Source: Dermanyssus gallinae
Lineage: Eukaryota; Arthropoda; Arachnida; Mesostigmata; Dermanyssidae
Direction of reading: 5' to 3'
NCBI GenBank assembly: GCA_003439945.1
Contig: QVRM01002033.1
Location: 1-64,000, forward strand
DNA length: 64,000 nucleotides
Shown here: positions 23,677 through 35,690 of the stretch, piece after piece
Layout: each line of letters begins with the position of its first letter
Numbering within the stretch: position 1 is the stretch's first letter
Notes under the pieces: model-generated
Databases searched by the model: none
What the model was told of the DNA's origin: nothing
Seen by the model: the letters and a program-made list of their open reading frames with translations, nothing else
Program-made: the position numbers and the translations under genes

Positions 23677-23765
23677 AGCAACAACAACACCAGGCAACAA
23701 CAACAACAGCACCAGGCAACAACAACAACAACAACAACAACAACAGCACCAGACAACAACAACGC
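23677..23765 (+). repeat. (CAA)n tract
   Basis: CAA repeats with caggcaac interruptions. The short unit cagcaccag recurs. Confidence 0.9.
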
Positions 23766-26700
23766 CGACGTTGATGACGACGACGACGTAGAGTAAAGCA
23801 AGCTAAGCTCAACAACGAACGCAACGGGGGTGGTGTTTAAGAGTAGACTTCTGCTATTATAGCAGCATTGCGCTACCAGTCCTGGCCGTTTGATGTGTCG
23901 GTGAGCCTGTGAGTGTATGTACGAGTGAGTGTATCTGGTCAGATCAAAGAAGTTTGAGCCTCTCTCGACACATTTGCCGCGTACAAGAGGCGTTTGAGTC
24001 TCTCTTTACGCCGTCTCGGCTGGATGCCTGCGCGCGCATCCATCCTTCCATCTATCTATCCGCCTACTCGACACTGTGTCCGATAGAAGTATCTAGACTC
24101 TGCACATAAACCCTTTTACTTTGGTGTAGCAGCAACACTTTGTATGCAAACCTGTTTCCAGTTTTTCGAGGAAACATCACGCATCGGGTATCTGTCTCGA
24201 TATATATATATATAGATATAGATATATATGCCTCGTAACGAAAATAGAGTCTCGCGAACATATTCGCGTAGCTCCGACCTAAGGGGCTCAGATCGTATAC
24301 CAATAGAGAGTCGCAAATAACTTTAGACTTGAAAACATCCAACTTTCAAATTAGATATAGTAGGCCTTAAGAAATCGATACACTCGCTTATGCCTTTGCA
24401 AATCAAAATTCTTGGCGTAGATAGTGGCAACGAAGAACCTCAGATAAAATCATATTTGGTATGAACAAAGTCGGAGCGTCTGAAAGAGCGTGAGACCATA
24501 CCTCAATAGTTGAAAATAGGCTGGCATATATATATATATATATATCAATTTCGGAAAACAATCTGGAACGTTTGAAACAAAATCCGAAAGACTTTTGGGC
24601 CGATTCATAACCCCCGACGAAATCTAGATCCACCACCTTACTCCAGAAGGGGAAAATGCCACAAGGGAGTGGACGGCATGCGGCTAAGGGCTTTCAAAAA
24701 GACATATTTTAATTGGAAAGGTACTTGCGACGGTTTCTAGGACGCAAACAGTATTCTCTAAAGTAATAATCTAAAGTAAATAATTATTAAAGTTAATAGA
24801 GACAAGTAAAACGATGTATGAAACACGAATGTCCTGTAATGAGCGTGCGTATGAAAATAATAAACTGAACAGACACAATATTAAGATGTAATTGACTGCC
24901 TTCTTACAGAGAGAACCATAAGTCGGAATAACTACGCAACGCTCTCGGCCCAGCCGAAATAGCCCATCATATGTAGCACTATGGCTCGCGACGCAGAAGA
25001 GAACTTCTGCGGTTTCACCACGACAGTGCGCCTGCCCACACGTATTTTTTGCCATCATGGTCAAATTAGGCGAACTAAATTCCCAGCGTCTCAAGCATAC
25101 CTCATATTATGCGGTTCTGGCTCCCGTACAAAGGCACGTCGTCTTTGTGTCGTCGTCTTCTGATTGTATTTCATGCTATGAACTCGATTTGCGCCTTATT
25201 GTCTACCTTCACTACTAGTGTCGTTCCAATACCCAAGAAATGTATTTGAATAGAACGAAAGATACATTTACTATACATATATGCATGGAGAGAAAGCAAC
25301 AGAAATGCCAGACGATTTCTACTCGCTTCTCATTTCGATGTGGCTGTTGCTGCTGCTGCTGCTTACCGATCTAAGTAAACAGCGGCTTGGAGCAGGCCAT
25401 GTTGCCGGTAGAGGACGAGAACGCGCGGATTGTCGTGGGTACAACCGGCAACACGACCGTCGTTTCACCTATTAGAATCGGACCCTCAGCGCAAACACGA
25501 TTTCGCCACCCTGACTGACGCCACCATTTCGTTATTATTTCGTTTTATTTTCTTTAGCTTTGCGTTCGTCTTCCCATAAACGGAACGAGAAATACGCGAA
25601 TGCTAGTCACCGACAGGTCTGTATAAACAGCAGCAGCACCGGACGTAGTTGGCTTGTAACGAAAACAGAACGGCAATCGATAATCTCATCCATCAGAAAT
25701 CGAAGCAAGTAAATGTCGTCAGTGGTAACCGTTTCGCGACAGTTACAATGGCGAGACGGTGAGCTGAACTGTGTTCGGCACCCGGCTTCAGTTTTTTTTT
25801 GTATATTTAAGTAATTATTTTTTAACGTACTATCTCGCTTGAATTAAACAAATTATTTATTACCTGCGTCCCATTCAATCATAAGAGATTATAATACTCT
25901 CAGGTAGGAACATTCGCCAAAGTCGAGTCGGCAAAGCACAAATATGAAGTAAGGAAGTTGTCGGATTATTTTTAATAAGCTGTATTATTCAATTGATGTA
26001 ATCCAATACCCTGCTGCTGATGTCCTGGTGACTCGAGCTGCGTCTCGCTGCTTACCTGAAACGAAAAAAAAATCTATGAGTCATAGAATCAGCTAATGGT
26101 GGCTACAACAGCATCAGCCGTTCGAACTCAAGCGATTTCAACATCATCGCTACGCCGTGTCACTGCGACCGATCGAAATGAGATAACAATAGTTGAACGA
26201 CTTAGAGGATTTATAATAGGCATTTATTTGTAAATGTACTTATAAATATGCATGGTGCACGCATTCACAAATGCACACAGGTGCTATCCTGCGGTTCGTT
26301 GGTGAATGCAAAACTCTGACACATTGCCAAGCAAGTTGCCTTTAGTAGATAGTTGCCCTCAGCCGAACATTCAATTTTCTCCGTCGGTCTCTTTCATAGC
26401 TCCCTCCCAATGTAGGCCGTAGAAGTCTATCATAGACTGCCCACTGGGTAAGAATACGGACTAAAATGTCAACTTTACGTGACGTTATGACTCGTTAGCC
26501 GTGAAGTTGCCTGTATAGCGCGCTTTGTATGTGTATACACTCTACTATATTTGTTTTATGTATGCATACTTTTTATAAACGCTATAGCTTCGCAGTGAGC
26601 ACAAAAAAATTGGCAATTTCAGATAGGTTGGTAGCAGTTGCCGAGGAAAAACCCATCTAGAGCGAAAGCCTCAGCTTCCACTTCTCGACGAGGAGGTTGT

Positions 26701-27154
26701 CGACGAAGGTTGCTTGTACCCTCAACATGCCTGCTTGTGCCAAGTCTGCCAGTCTGTTGCGCGTATCGGCAAATAAATCAAACGTCACCCTGTTAAAGAA
26801 AACGTTGGTGTTTAACGCTGTCAGGTACGCTGAGAGTTGTCCCTAGATCAAGTGAAACTGTGCCACCTCAATTATCTACAGAACGACACTGGCGCAACAC
26901 TGCAAAAATACAACTGGCAGTTGAAAAGCCCCGCTTCGAACACATCAGGTAGTATATGGCTAAAAAACGCATCGTACATAAGTTCCACCAGAGAGCGCGA
27001 ATGTAGCCGGGCCCGTTTTAATAAGCCCAGTAAAGCACACAGGTTTACTGCGCTACGGTAAGAATTTTATTATCTAACGCGTTAGAGCCGTGCTTGCGTC
27101 CCGCCGGGACCAAATCCGCCACTTCTAGTGGCCAAGTCTTTTCCACTCCGTCCC

Positions 27155-27155
<1 letters not shown>
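23766..27155. other. No gene seen; low-repeat unique DNA
   Basis: The longest relatively repeat-poor stretch. Short TA runs lie at about 24200-24230 and 24526-24545. It is AT-rich around 25500-26600. A plus-strand frame at 26837-27061 is not low-complexity but has no known domain. No splice-bounded exon could be supported. Confidence 0.45.

Positions 27156-27186
<31 letters not shown>
27156..27186. repeat. (TA)n tail at the 3' end of the LINE
   Basis: Uninterrupted TA repeat abutting the 3' terminus of the minus-strand LINE. Its position suggests it is the element's tail and not an independent microsatellite. Confidence 0.85.
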
Positions 27187-27189
<3 letters not shown>

Positions 27190-27230
27190 TGAAACGCTCT
27201 TTTATTTATCATAAAAGGGGATATAATACC

Positions 27231-27315
27231 ATTCACAACATGTACACAAATTATTTCACTTATACACATTTGATTCGCACCATGTACACAATTTTTTTTC
27301 GATTGCACAAATTTG
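27231..27315 (-). repeat. Two tandem 42/43-bp units in the LINE 3'UTR
   Basis: Plus-strand units 27231-27272 and 27273-27315 both begin attc-ca-catgtacacaa and end cacatttg/cacaaatttg. A third partial unit starts at 27316. Such 3'UTR repeats occur in several LINE clades. Confidence 0.8.
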
Positions 27316-27335
27316 ATTCACAATAATTTTAGTTC

Positions 27336-28379
27336 TTATTCGTTCAATTGCTTCACAAGTCTCCATGGGTACAGGTGCAATACCTTAGCATTTGTAGTCT
27401 GGGTTGGAGGCCTAATGACAAACCCAGCCCGACTCGACGTAGCTTGTACCTCAAACATTACGTCGAACAGGTCCTCGTTCTTAATCAGGCGGCGCAATTG
27501 TCTTATGTCAGCTTCTTTAAACAGCTCGGTCACTGATTTAAGCTCGAGGGCGTGCCTTTCCATCCGACAACGCCTTTCAACCCTCCTTAAAAAGCGACGC
27601 TGCATTCTTTCTAGTAATGCAAGGTCACCAAGCCTTGGTGGGTTCCACACCCGGCATCCATATATCAATAGTGGCACAACATGTGATTTGTACAGTTTTA
27701 AATATACAGAGGCACTTCTTACCACAAACGCCCGAATTATCCAGTTGCACAAAAGTGAGCATTTTGAGGCAACATGTGTAACCTGTTCAGTGAATGTTAA
27801 GGACGTCGAGAACCGCACACCAAGATCTTTTGCATACTCCATTTTTGTCAGAACTATGCCGTCTAACATGTAGTTATGCTTGGTATTTCTACTACCGAGA
27901 TGCAGGACTCCACACTTGTGGGCGGATAATTTTAGACCCATCTTTGACGACCACACAATAAAGTCGTTTAGTACACATTGAAGCACGTTCGCATCATTAT
28001 CATCTCGAACAGGCATGTAAAGCTTGATATCGTCAGCATATATTACATATTTAACCGATTTGGGTAGAATGTGTTTGACCTGATCGATAAAAAACATAAA
28101 CAATAGGCTTCCTAGTACAGTACCCTGCGGACAACCAGTAAGTACACTACCCTCTCTTGATAATGTCATTCCGACTTTTACTCTGAAAGTCCGATCCCTC
28201 AAAAAATCAGAATCAGGGCCAACTCCTTTAGATGGCAGTACGGAGATGAGTAGATCGTGGGGCATAGTTTCGAAGGCACTCTTGAAGTCACAGTAGATGA
28301 CGTCTACGGGAAGTCCCTCGCTGATAAGTAAACAACATGAAGTGCGTAACCAGTTGGAGTTTTCTAAAAATAATCCGCC
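27336..28379 (-). pseudogene. Partial reverse transcriptase (palm and thumb domains)
   Basis: This is an intact frame for the palm and thumb of a non-LTR reverse transcriptase. In a life-cycle sense it would copy element RNA at a nicked target. Numbering from the first ATG of the frame (28511; 391 codons), the first 45 or so residues are unrelated flanking DNA. Motif A (VIYCDFKSAF) has its catalytic Asp at residue 75. Motif B is GCPQGTVLG at 126-134, and motif C is YADD at 158-161 with both catalytic Asp residues. The thumb-like stretch LLIYGCRVWNPPRLGDLALL lies at 281-300, then an Arg-rich RMQRRFLRRVERRC. No frameshift or stop lies between motif A and the terminator, so the fragment is fairly young, but it cannot act alone because the N-terminal half and the endonuclease are absent. 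Confidence 0.88.
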
Positions 28380-28552
28380 TGCAAATGATGCGCATTTCGT
28401 AAAGCACAAGCAAGCAGCTGATCTGTGTCTGTCCATACGTTGAAGTCCATACCTCGCCGTTTCACAGGTCTGAGGAGTAGGTACAGTAGGTCGTGTAACG
28501 CCTGGACCCATCCAGAACGCACAACCAACCAGCGTTTCTCTTTTAAAGAAAT
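28380..28552. other. Flank upstream of the LINE truncation point
   Basis: The LINE frame stays open into this DNA as far as 28511, but the sequence no longer resembles reverse transcriptase. No other feature was seen. Confidence 0.5.
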
Positions 28553-28599
28553 GCGTCTGTCTGACGAAGGCCCAGTCAGTCCCTTCTGGCTCGGCTGAG
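28553..28599 (+). repeat. Short dispersed block, copy 1
   Basis: About 47 bp matching 29459-29501. Both read gtctgt-tga, then aaggcccagtc and cccttctggctcgg. This copy has an extra 4 bp (agtc). It may be a fragment of a dispersed element. Confidence 0.6.
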
Positions 28600-31273
28600 T
28601 AATAATAATGACGACTTCATGCCACATAGAAACAACAATATCATAGGGAGTGATGGCGTTCGCTCGATCGTGACGAGCAAATTAAGTAATTATGCCGAGA
28701 ACCGCATGGAGCGAGGAGAAGGGCGTGCGGCAGGCAGGCCCAGTGCAGAAGAGCCCGGTGAAATAAATACGTCAAGCCAAACGTTGTGAAGATGGCCTCC
28801 TTGGCCACCCTCGCACACACGATCAACGCCCGGCCCTCGCTTCTAGACGCGGTCGTGCATCGGGCGATAAACAGCAACAGCAGCATCAGCAGCAGCAGCA
28901 ACAAAAGAGAAAACCAACGAAGAAAATCACACCACCAAAATGGACTCGACTGGAGATGCTCACAACAATAGCAAACAATCATGAAAATTGCAAGTCGTAC
29001 AAATAGTACTAACATCCATGTTCAAGTAGGCAGTAATCAGGAGGTGTGTACGCGCAGACAGCTAAGCGCGAGTTACGCGAGATTTTTCTAATTTTTTTCT
29101 ACCTTAGACAAAAAAAGGTAGCCTATCAGTTTTGCGCCCTCTATTCGCAATATTAGTAATGTCGCTCCCACAAAAACCGCACGTATATCCACCGTACAAA
29201 CTGTGGAGTTGTGCTGCATTGGTTTGCACTTGGCGTAATGTGTATGTGATAAGCTTTAAATTCCTTGAGTAAGAACCACTTGTATTTTTTTTGTTTTCTA
29301 CTGCAGTGTTGTTCTCCGACAACAACAACAATAATATTAACACCAACAACAACGTACGCATGCAGACAGAAAGAAACACACATGTATATGAAAGAAGCGC
29401 ATATGCGAACTAAAGTCTAAAGCGTACAACGCGATATGGCTGAAGGCAAATCGTTCAAGGGTCTGTTTGAAAAAGGCCCAGTCCCTTCTGGCTCGGAAGG
29501 GTAGTTGCTTTGCCACCTGCTTCTGCAGGAAAGCGGGATCAAAAACGAAACAAACGAAATGGAAACAGGTAAAACAAACAACTGCAGAATGTTGTTACCC
29601 CTTCGGCCATGTTGCTCTACGGACGTCGATTTATGTTCATATTGTTCTTTATTTAAGTTGATGGTATTCGTTCTTCGAAACACGCTGCTCCCTGATGCTC
29701 CCTGATGTTTGCCTAGGTTCGTTCCGACCCCGCAGTTCGTCGAAAATTCGGCCCACTTCTGAACTATACCCGATTCTACTCGTCTACGGTACGTAGTGTT
29801 GGCATAAACCTCCGTGGCTCTAGGATTGCCTGAAAGTCTCACTAACAAATAAACAGTTGCTTTTGCACCCAATTATGATCCTCCCATAGATTACTAAAAA
29901 TCGTTGAAGAACGGTAATGAAATCAGAAACGTATATAGATCATTACTTCAAAACGTGTAAAAGAGATACCAGATCAAACTGAACATTTTCCGCAAATACC
30001 AGAATCCGAACGCAGACCGGGTCATTGTCTATCACAATTACGGCCACCTTTTGTCTGATGAACGATTCCGGACAAAGAAAGATTCGCTGGCCAGCCTGGC
30101 CGAACACACGTCTTCTATACGTAGATTGTCTATGGCAAATTGTCACTATCCTTAACTGACGCGATCGACAACTCCCAGCACCATTGAACCAACATCGGTA
30201 GTCATCGGTGCCATCAAACGCCGCTGCAGTAGCAGCGGAACTGACGTGCCTGCATTGCCTTCGTTTACGTTAAAGGGCGTAACTAAAAGCGACGGCAAAC
30301 AGGTAGTAGGTTTGGTTTTATAGAGTCTAACGAGATGGTTAGGTGATACCTATCAATTCCTCGACTGGTTGGACGAGAACAAGAACTGCCATGTGCTGTC
30401 CGGTGTCCCGCCGCCGGACACATCGTGCCCAGAGTAGCGCAGTGTCGATTACAGAACAGGCGATGCTTCGCTTTGCAACCTCATCGACTTGTAACCACAA
30501 AGATCACAAATCTATCTGCCCGCTCGAACGTAGCAGAGACACCCACACTTATACACAGAGAGCGAAGCGTAAAGACGGAAATAGGGAGAAGAAGAGACAT
30601 AGGGAGAGAGAGAGATGGGGTGTGAGATAACCCAAGGGACAGCCTTCAGACTCCAGCCAGCTGTTTCTTCAGCCAAGCAGAGAGTAAGCAGCTAGTAAGC
30701 CTGGTAGAGCCAGGAACATGTGTTCTCGTACGTTCCTGTTCTATCGGACGCTGGGGCGCTGTAAACAGCAGCAGCAGCAAACAACAGACACCCAGGGCTG
30801 AAGAACATCAAGAACGCCGGGGCATCACTACATGGGGCTACCACCGACCGGTCTAACAGCCGATGTCGGAATGTGTCCGTCGTGACATTCCGTTCACCGT
30901 TCGTCGTCATAGCAGCAGCAGCAGCAGCACCGAAGTATCATTACCATAATCAGCATGCCTACTATACAACCTTGAGAGTCGCTCTTGTCGTCACCACGAC
31001 CAAGGTCCCTCGAGCTTGATCCTACCCGGCTGCCTGGGTAAACCGAGTGAGTAAAGCTCTCTCTATTGGTGCTGGCTACGTAGAGTAGGCGAACCTATAA
31101 TGGCTACAACGGCTGGCTACAGCGAAGTCGACGACGACAACGAAAACGACAAACTATGGCGAATGTTAGCACTTTAACGAGTAGTACCCTTCTTACCAGT
31201 ACGTTTCTACGAGAATCACTCATTATTATTGGTCGTAGTAATAGTAGTAGTAGTAGTTGTTATAGTTAGTAGT
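28600..31273. other. No gene seen (apart from the short block at 29459)
   Basis: Mixed unique DNA with a CAG/AGC tract at 28870-28900 and AAC/AAT at 29318-29352. A GA run lies near 30600-30615 and a GTAGTA run near 31225-31255. Frames at 29417-29872 (-) and 30343-30630 (+) show no domains. Confidence 0.5.
29459..29501 (+). repeat. Short dispersed block, copy 2
   Basis: Partner of 28553-28599, about 0.9 kb away in the same orientation. The matching core is aaggcccagtcccttctggc. Confidence 0.6.
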
Positions 31274-31467
31274 GTCGAGCCCGGTGGCGTGGTGGCATGC
31301 GTCTACGCCTCGCGATCGGAGGAGACACATAGCAGGTGCGCGGGTTCGAGCCCCACCGTTGCACATTTGTATTTATGGGGGTCCGTCTATGAAGCAATGC
31401 GAAAAGCAGTCCCATGGACGTTAAATCTTGGCTGAGAGTCAGCCCCGAAAGGATTTCTTTAGTTGTG
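31274..31467 (+). mobile_element. tRNA-derived SINE, family A, copy 2 (full length, with target-site duplication)
   Basis: Plus-strand partner of 217-405. The tRNA-like head runs from 31279 (GCCCGGTGGCGTGGTGGCATG) to a perfect B box, ggttcgagccc, at 31343-31353. The non-tRNA body has atttatgggggtccgtctat, gcaatgcgaaaagcagt and ggacgttaaatctt. A 9-bp direct repeat gttagtagt lies at 31265-31273 and 31468-31476. It would bound an element of about 194 bp, close to the 189 bp of copy 1. The surroundings are GTAGTA-rich, so this duplication is less certain than that of copy 1. There is no poly(A) tail. Confidence 0.82.
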
Positions 31468-31850
31468 GTTAGTAGTTGTAGTAGTACTAAGAAGTGGTAA
31501 AAGTATTAGTTTTACGAACTGTGTCCATTCGCAGGCTGCTGCTATACACAACAGATATAGGCCGGTGGCGGCAGCATCAACACAATCTCGACCTAGCAAC
31601 ACTAGCCACTAGTGTTAGCAAACAAAACGTAAAGATAGACAGGAGGAGAGGATAGAGCAGAACAGATCCGGACATCAAACCGGACCGCAGCCAGTGCCAC
31701 GAATGCCATTGACGGGATCAGCAAAAGTAGCACAATTTTTCAACACATGTTACTTCCGGTAAAAGAGCAGCAACTATGAATCTGATGAGTTGTCTGCTGT
31801 TTCCTAGGCTCGCTGGCGTTCTTTTTTTAGCTGTCTCTGTAAGTGCATGC

Positions 31851-31853
<3 letters not shown>

Positions 31854-31890
<37 letters not shown>
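31854..31890. repeat. (TA)n array abutting repeat B
   Basis: Uninterrupted TA repeat joined directly to repeat B copy 2. Confidence 0.95.
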
Positions 31891-31896
<6 letters not shown>

Positions 31897-32005
31897 GGCC
31901 CTCGGTGCATTGAAGATATACCTCAGGTTAAGTTCTAATCCCGTAGGGGGCGGAGGACGATCTAGAATTTAAAAAAAAACCTCCTTAAAATGTTTTTTTT
32001 ATTCT
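31889..32005 (+). repeat. Dispersed repeat B, copy 2
   Basis: Partner of 734-847 in the same orientation. It opens with atgtccggccctcggtgc immediately after (TA)n and ends with cctccttaaaatg then a T-rich run. Read in reverse it would end in an (AT)n tail. Its class is unknown. Confidence 0.6.
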
Positions 32006-32761
32006 AGACAGCTGCTCATCTGAAATAATAATCGATCGTATGAGAATATAAACGTGCCTTAGTGTCTCTTGTACAGATCAAGAAGAGACAAGTATAATGA
32101 CTACGGTATTGTGTTAATGAAATACGATATACATATACAATCAGATACAGTTCGGGAAAAAAGAAACGCGTGTTTACGATGGCTTGCTTCAAACTATTAG
32201 CAAGAGTGCTTGACGCGACGTTGCGACATGTCGGCGGTAGTGAACGTCGCCGCACAGTCATTTATGCATGAGCTCAATCTCGACATGCCCGCCGAAAATC
32301 GTAATTACTCCGCAACTACCGCTCGCATTTGCATAAGTTTGTTACCAACATGATCGCCACGAAATGTGCGTTTGCCTGAATGTATTAGTTTTGAGTGCTG
32401 TGAGTGGTTGTAAAGTAACGATTTTGAGGTATTGGGTGTGAAAGCTAATAAAATCGTTTCATTTTGGCGAATTCTGTTCCAAACGACCATTTCGCATCTT
32501 CTGGCCGGCGTGGTATGTTCTTCGGAGGTAGCAGAATTTTCTCACGAACACAACGGCGTGCTTAGTTCCTGTAGGAGGACTGGTTGTCTTACAATTGCAC
32601 ATTTTGCGCTTTTATGTCAGGCAAAAACGCCAGTGTCACAAATTGTAGTAATTTCACTTTCACTCCGAAACAAGACTTCTCAGAGATCATGTTCCATGAA
32701 AAAAATATTTGCTTTAACGAGCTTTACAATTTCATATATCGCTCTTTACATTGTCCTGGAC

Positions 32762-32764
<3 letters not shown>
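32006..32764. other. No gene seen
   Basis: AT-rich unique DNA. Overlapping plus-strand frames (32432-32896 and 32584-32814) include a locally balanced segment, but run into the TA array and match no family I know. Confidence 0.45.

Positions 32765-32810
<46 letters not shown>
32765..32810. repeat. (TA)n microsatellite
   Basis: About 23 uninterrupted TA units. Confidence 0.95.
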
Positions 32811-32811
<1 letters not shown>

Positions 32812-34062
32812 TAATAAAATAGACCATGCCCCGATAGTATATTTCTCGACACCTATTACAACGCTGTTAACCGATGTGAAAACAGTCGAGAACTAATAGG
32901 ACTGTTGAAAGTTACATATTCACAAACAGGCAAAAACTAGGTCTCAGTAAAAAGGCACCATCTGCCTATCATATATATAAACATATAATGTTTTTAAAAT
33001 ATAAACATATTTTTTTTCGTATATTACATTATGTTTGTAGGACACATATTAGAAGAGATTAGCTTAGCCAGTGTGCCTAGCGGGTATCTACCTATCATAT
33101 ATATATATATATATATATATATGCATCCGCGGGAAGGAAATGCTGTGATGGAAACACAGGGCGCTGCCTCGGGCCAAACCTAGAACTCAAAAGGCTCCGC
33201 AGATGTTCTAGACATCTCTCAGAGCTAACGCTTAACGATGTGAAATTCCCCAGTTTGGCAGCTCGTCAAAAGATCTTCAGCTGGAGATGAATGAAACTAC
33301 TCGGCAGTGGGCCCGTGATGGTGCCAGTCCCAACATCGAGGGCCTGCTTTATTCATACTCAACGTGGCGCGGGTGGCTAAAGATCAGCCTGTCAGCGTTC
33401 GCGTCTGGGCCCTGACATTCCTGATATGAATGAGATTCTCAATATGGGTCGACCCACCATGTATCAAAACATTTAAATGTTCTGTTGTTTGGTTGTTGTT
33501 ATTGTTGTTGCTGCTGCTGCTACTCAGGTTTACTGTCATAGTGGGGGCTATGTTCCAATAATTAGTGCAATCTCTAAGCTTAACGACTTAATAGCTCCAC
33601 GCCAAGTCAACTATTTGCCAGCAATGTCACAAGATCCTCACCGAATCCCCGCTGATTAAATCCACTCTTGTAGCTGCTAGGCTTACGATAGTTCCTGGGC
33701 GTCAACTGAGGAACGCCGTCTTTCGTCAGGGCTATGCCGGAATGCAACATGGCGCCGGGTAGTTAACACACACAACGTGACTTTAGAATGGAGAACAGAA
33801 CTCTCGTTGCTATCATCGGCATCATCATCATCATGGCCATCACCCTCGAAGTTTCGGAGCTTCGACACTTTTCCATCTATGGATCTATATGCCCTCCGTT
33901 ATCTTCACGCAACAATCGTCGTCAGCCAATCTCGTCGTCCCCGGCTGCAAAACAAGCTGTCTAAGTTAACGACCTTAGGCACTTTGGTAAGTTCACGCTG
34001 TGAGCTTAACCAACGTTAGAGCCTACTTGAGACGGGGAGGTTGCAACAACGACAAATAGACA
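32811..34062. other. No gene seen; one (AT)n array at 33097-33122
   Basis: AT-rich DNA to 33100. The short phrase cctatcatatata occurs twice (near 32966 and 33091). Then unique DNA with a TCA run at 33816-33840. Confidence 0.5.
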
Positions 34063-34165
34063 ATGACGACAAGAACAACAACAACGACGACAAAAGCAGC
34101 AGCAGCAGCAAGAACAACAACAACAACAACAACAACAACAAAAACAACAACAACGACGACGACGA
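34063..34165 (+). repeat. (AAC)n tract
   Basis: AAC/AAA/GAC trinucleotides on the plus strand. They give Asn-rich and Cys-rich frames. Confidence 0.9.
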
Positions 34166-34637
34166 CTACAACAGCAACGACCATTATTCATTCAACTTTT
34201 ACCGGATCGAAGCCAGTCAAGGCAGTAAAGTGAGGTGACGCGATACGAAAACCCCGCAGTGAGGGCGGGACAGGCTGGTAGCCATACAGGCTGGCAAGCT
34301 GACGAGGCGTCGTGGACTACGGCCGAGACCATAGAATAGAGAGTCGAATATAGCAGTCTAACCAGCGAATAACAACGACGACAACAACAACGACGACGAA
34401 CACGACTACCTCCATCACCAGCATAAAGTCGTTACCGTCCGTCGACCGGGGGGGGGACCATAGACCTCCGCCTTCGCCGCCACTGCAGATCGCCGAAAGC
34501 CAGTTAAAAGCACGACACCCCACCCCATCGCGCTCGTCACTCAGAGAGCACCCACTCCAGCGGCCTCCAGCTCTCTCTCTCTCGCTCTATCAACGAATGG
34601 AGAAAGTAGCTTGACGTCACATCAACTTCGTCACGTC
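34166..34637. other. No gene seen
   Basis: Mixed DNA with a short AAC/GAC run at 34370-34400 and a G9 run at 34449-34457. Confidence 0.5.
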
Positions 34638-34975
34638 GCTGTTGTTGTCTTTGTTGTTGTTGCTGTCATTGTTGTTGCTATTTGTGTTGTTGTTGTTGTT
34701 GTTATCGTTGTTGCTATTCGTGTCGTTGTTTTTGTTGCTGTGAATATTGTCATTATTGTTGCTATTCATGCTGTTGTTATTGTCACTGTTATTGTTGCTA
34801 TTCGTGTTGTTGTTGTTGTTGTTATTGTTGTGATTGTTGTCATTATTGTTGCTAATCGTGCTGCTGTCAATGTTGTTGCTATTCATGTTGTTGTTGCTAT
34901 TCATGTTGTTGTTGTGGCTGTTGTTAGTATTGTTATTGTTGTTGTTGTCGTCGTCGCCGTCGTCATCGTCGTCTT
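34638..34975 (+). repeat. Long (GTT)n tract with higher-order structure
   Basis: About 340 bp of GTT-type repeat in which phrases such as attgttgctattcgtgttg recur several times. This gives a minisatellite-like order on top of the trinucleotide. The 154-codon Val/Ile-rich frame across it is an artefact. Confidence 0.88.
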
Positions 34976-35208
34976 CCTCTCGAAACGAGACCGGCAGGAC
35001 ACCCCCTACATAGCAGCGACAGCAGCAGCAGCAACGGTAGAAGCTGCTTTCCTAAACAAGAAGGAAGCTATATAAATATACACCGCAGCCTTATGCACTC
35101 CGCACGACTAACACTCCGGACGGAAGCTTCTAACATAATCGTTGGCCGCTACTAAGTATAAAGGACGACGCCGGTGCTAACCTAACGCCGAACGTCAGTT
35201 GTCGCAGC
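34976..35208. other. No gene seen
   Basis: Short unique segment with a CAG run at 35021-35033. Confidence 0.5.
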
Positions 35209-35464
35209 TATATATATATATATATATATACAGGTATATATATATATATATATATATATATGCATACACATATATGCGCGCACAAGTATGTGTGTGTGTG
35301 TTGGCGGCACAGAGAACCGGAACGCTTGCCTATATAGAATGACAGTGATTGCCCTACGCGGAAACGGCCATAAGGTTTTTATATCAAAGAGTACCAGCCA
35401 AAGAAATTCACTCTGCGCTTCACGGGGGACCGAAACGATCTAAAGTGCTTAGAACACTGGCTTT

Positions 35465-35507
<43 letters not shown>

Positions 35508-35690
35508 ACTTGCCAGTTACGTAGCCCACTAATTAACGCAATCAAGGCTATGCAATGTAAGTACACTTCGTCTCTTTTGTTAACATGCTGAAGTTTAAGA
35601 CGGCGTGTCTATAGATATATACATGCCTAGATAACAAGCCAGACGCCTTTATATCTCTCTCTCTCTCTCTCTCTCTCTATATTTATATAT
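35209..35690. repeat. Cluster of (TA)n and (CT)n arrays
   Basis: TA arrays at 35209-35230, 35235-35261 and 35467-35504. A (CT)n run lies at about 35653-35680 and runs into TA. About 200 bp of unique DNA sits between the second and third TA arrays. Confidence 0.85.

Larger units (their letters stand above)
27187..28379 (-). mobile_element. 5'-truncated non-LTR retrotransposon (LINE, CR1/jockey-like)
   Basis: The element reads leftwards on the minus strand. It holds the C-terminal part of a reverse transcriptase frame (stop at 27336-27338), a 3'UTR of about 150 bp with two 42/43-bp repeats, a polyadenylation-like AATAAA (minus, 27201-27206) and a (TA)n tail. Homology to LINE reverse transcriptase starts just before motif A, near 28379. 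The endonuclease, the fingers region and the 5'UTR are missing, which fits ordinary 5' truncation. The clade is my estimate from the GCPQGTVLG and YADDIKLY motifs and the thumb segment. No target-site duplication was identified. Confidence 0.85.

Noticed and set aside
27313..27873. 186-codon plus-strand frame opposite the LINE
   Set aside because: It is the antisense shadow of the reverse transcriptase frame.
34611..35075. 154-codon Val/Ile-rich plus-strand frame as a membrane protein
   Set aside because: It is a translation of a GTT repeat tract. The opposite frame gives an equally long Asn-rich product, so composition explains it.
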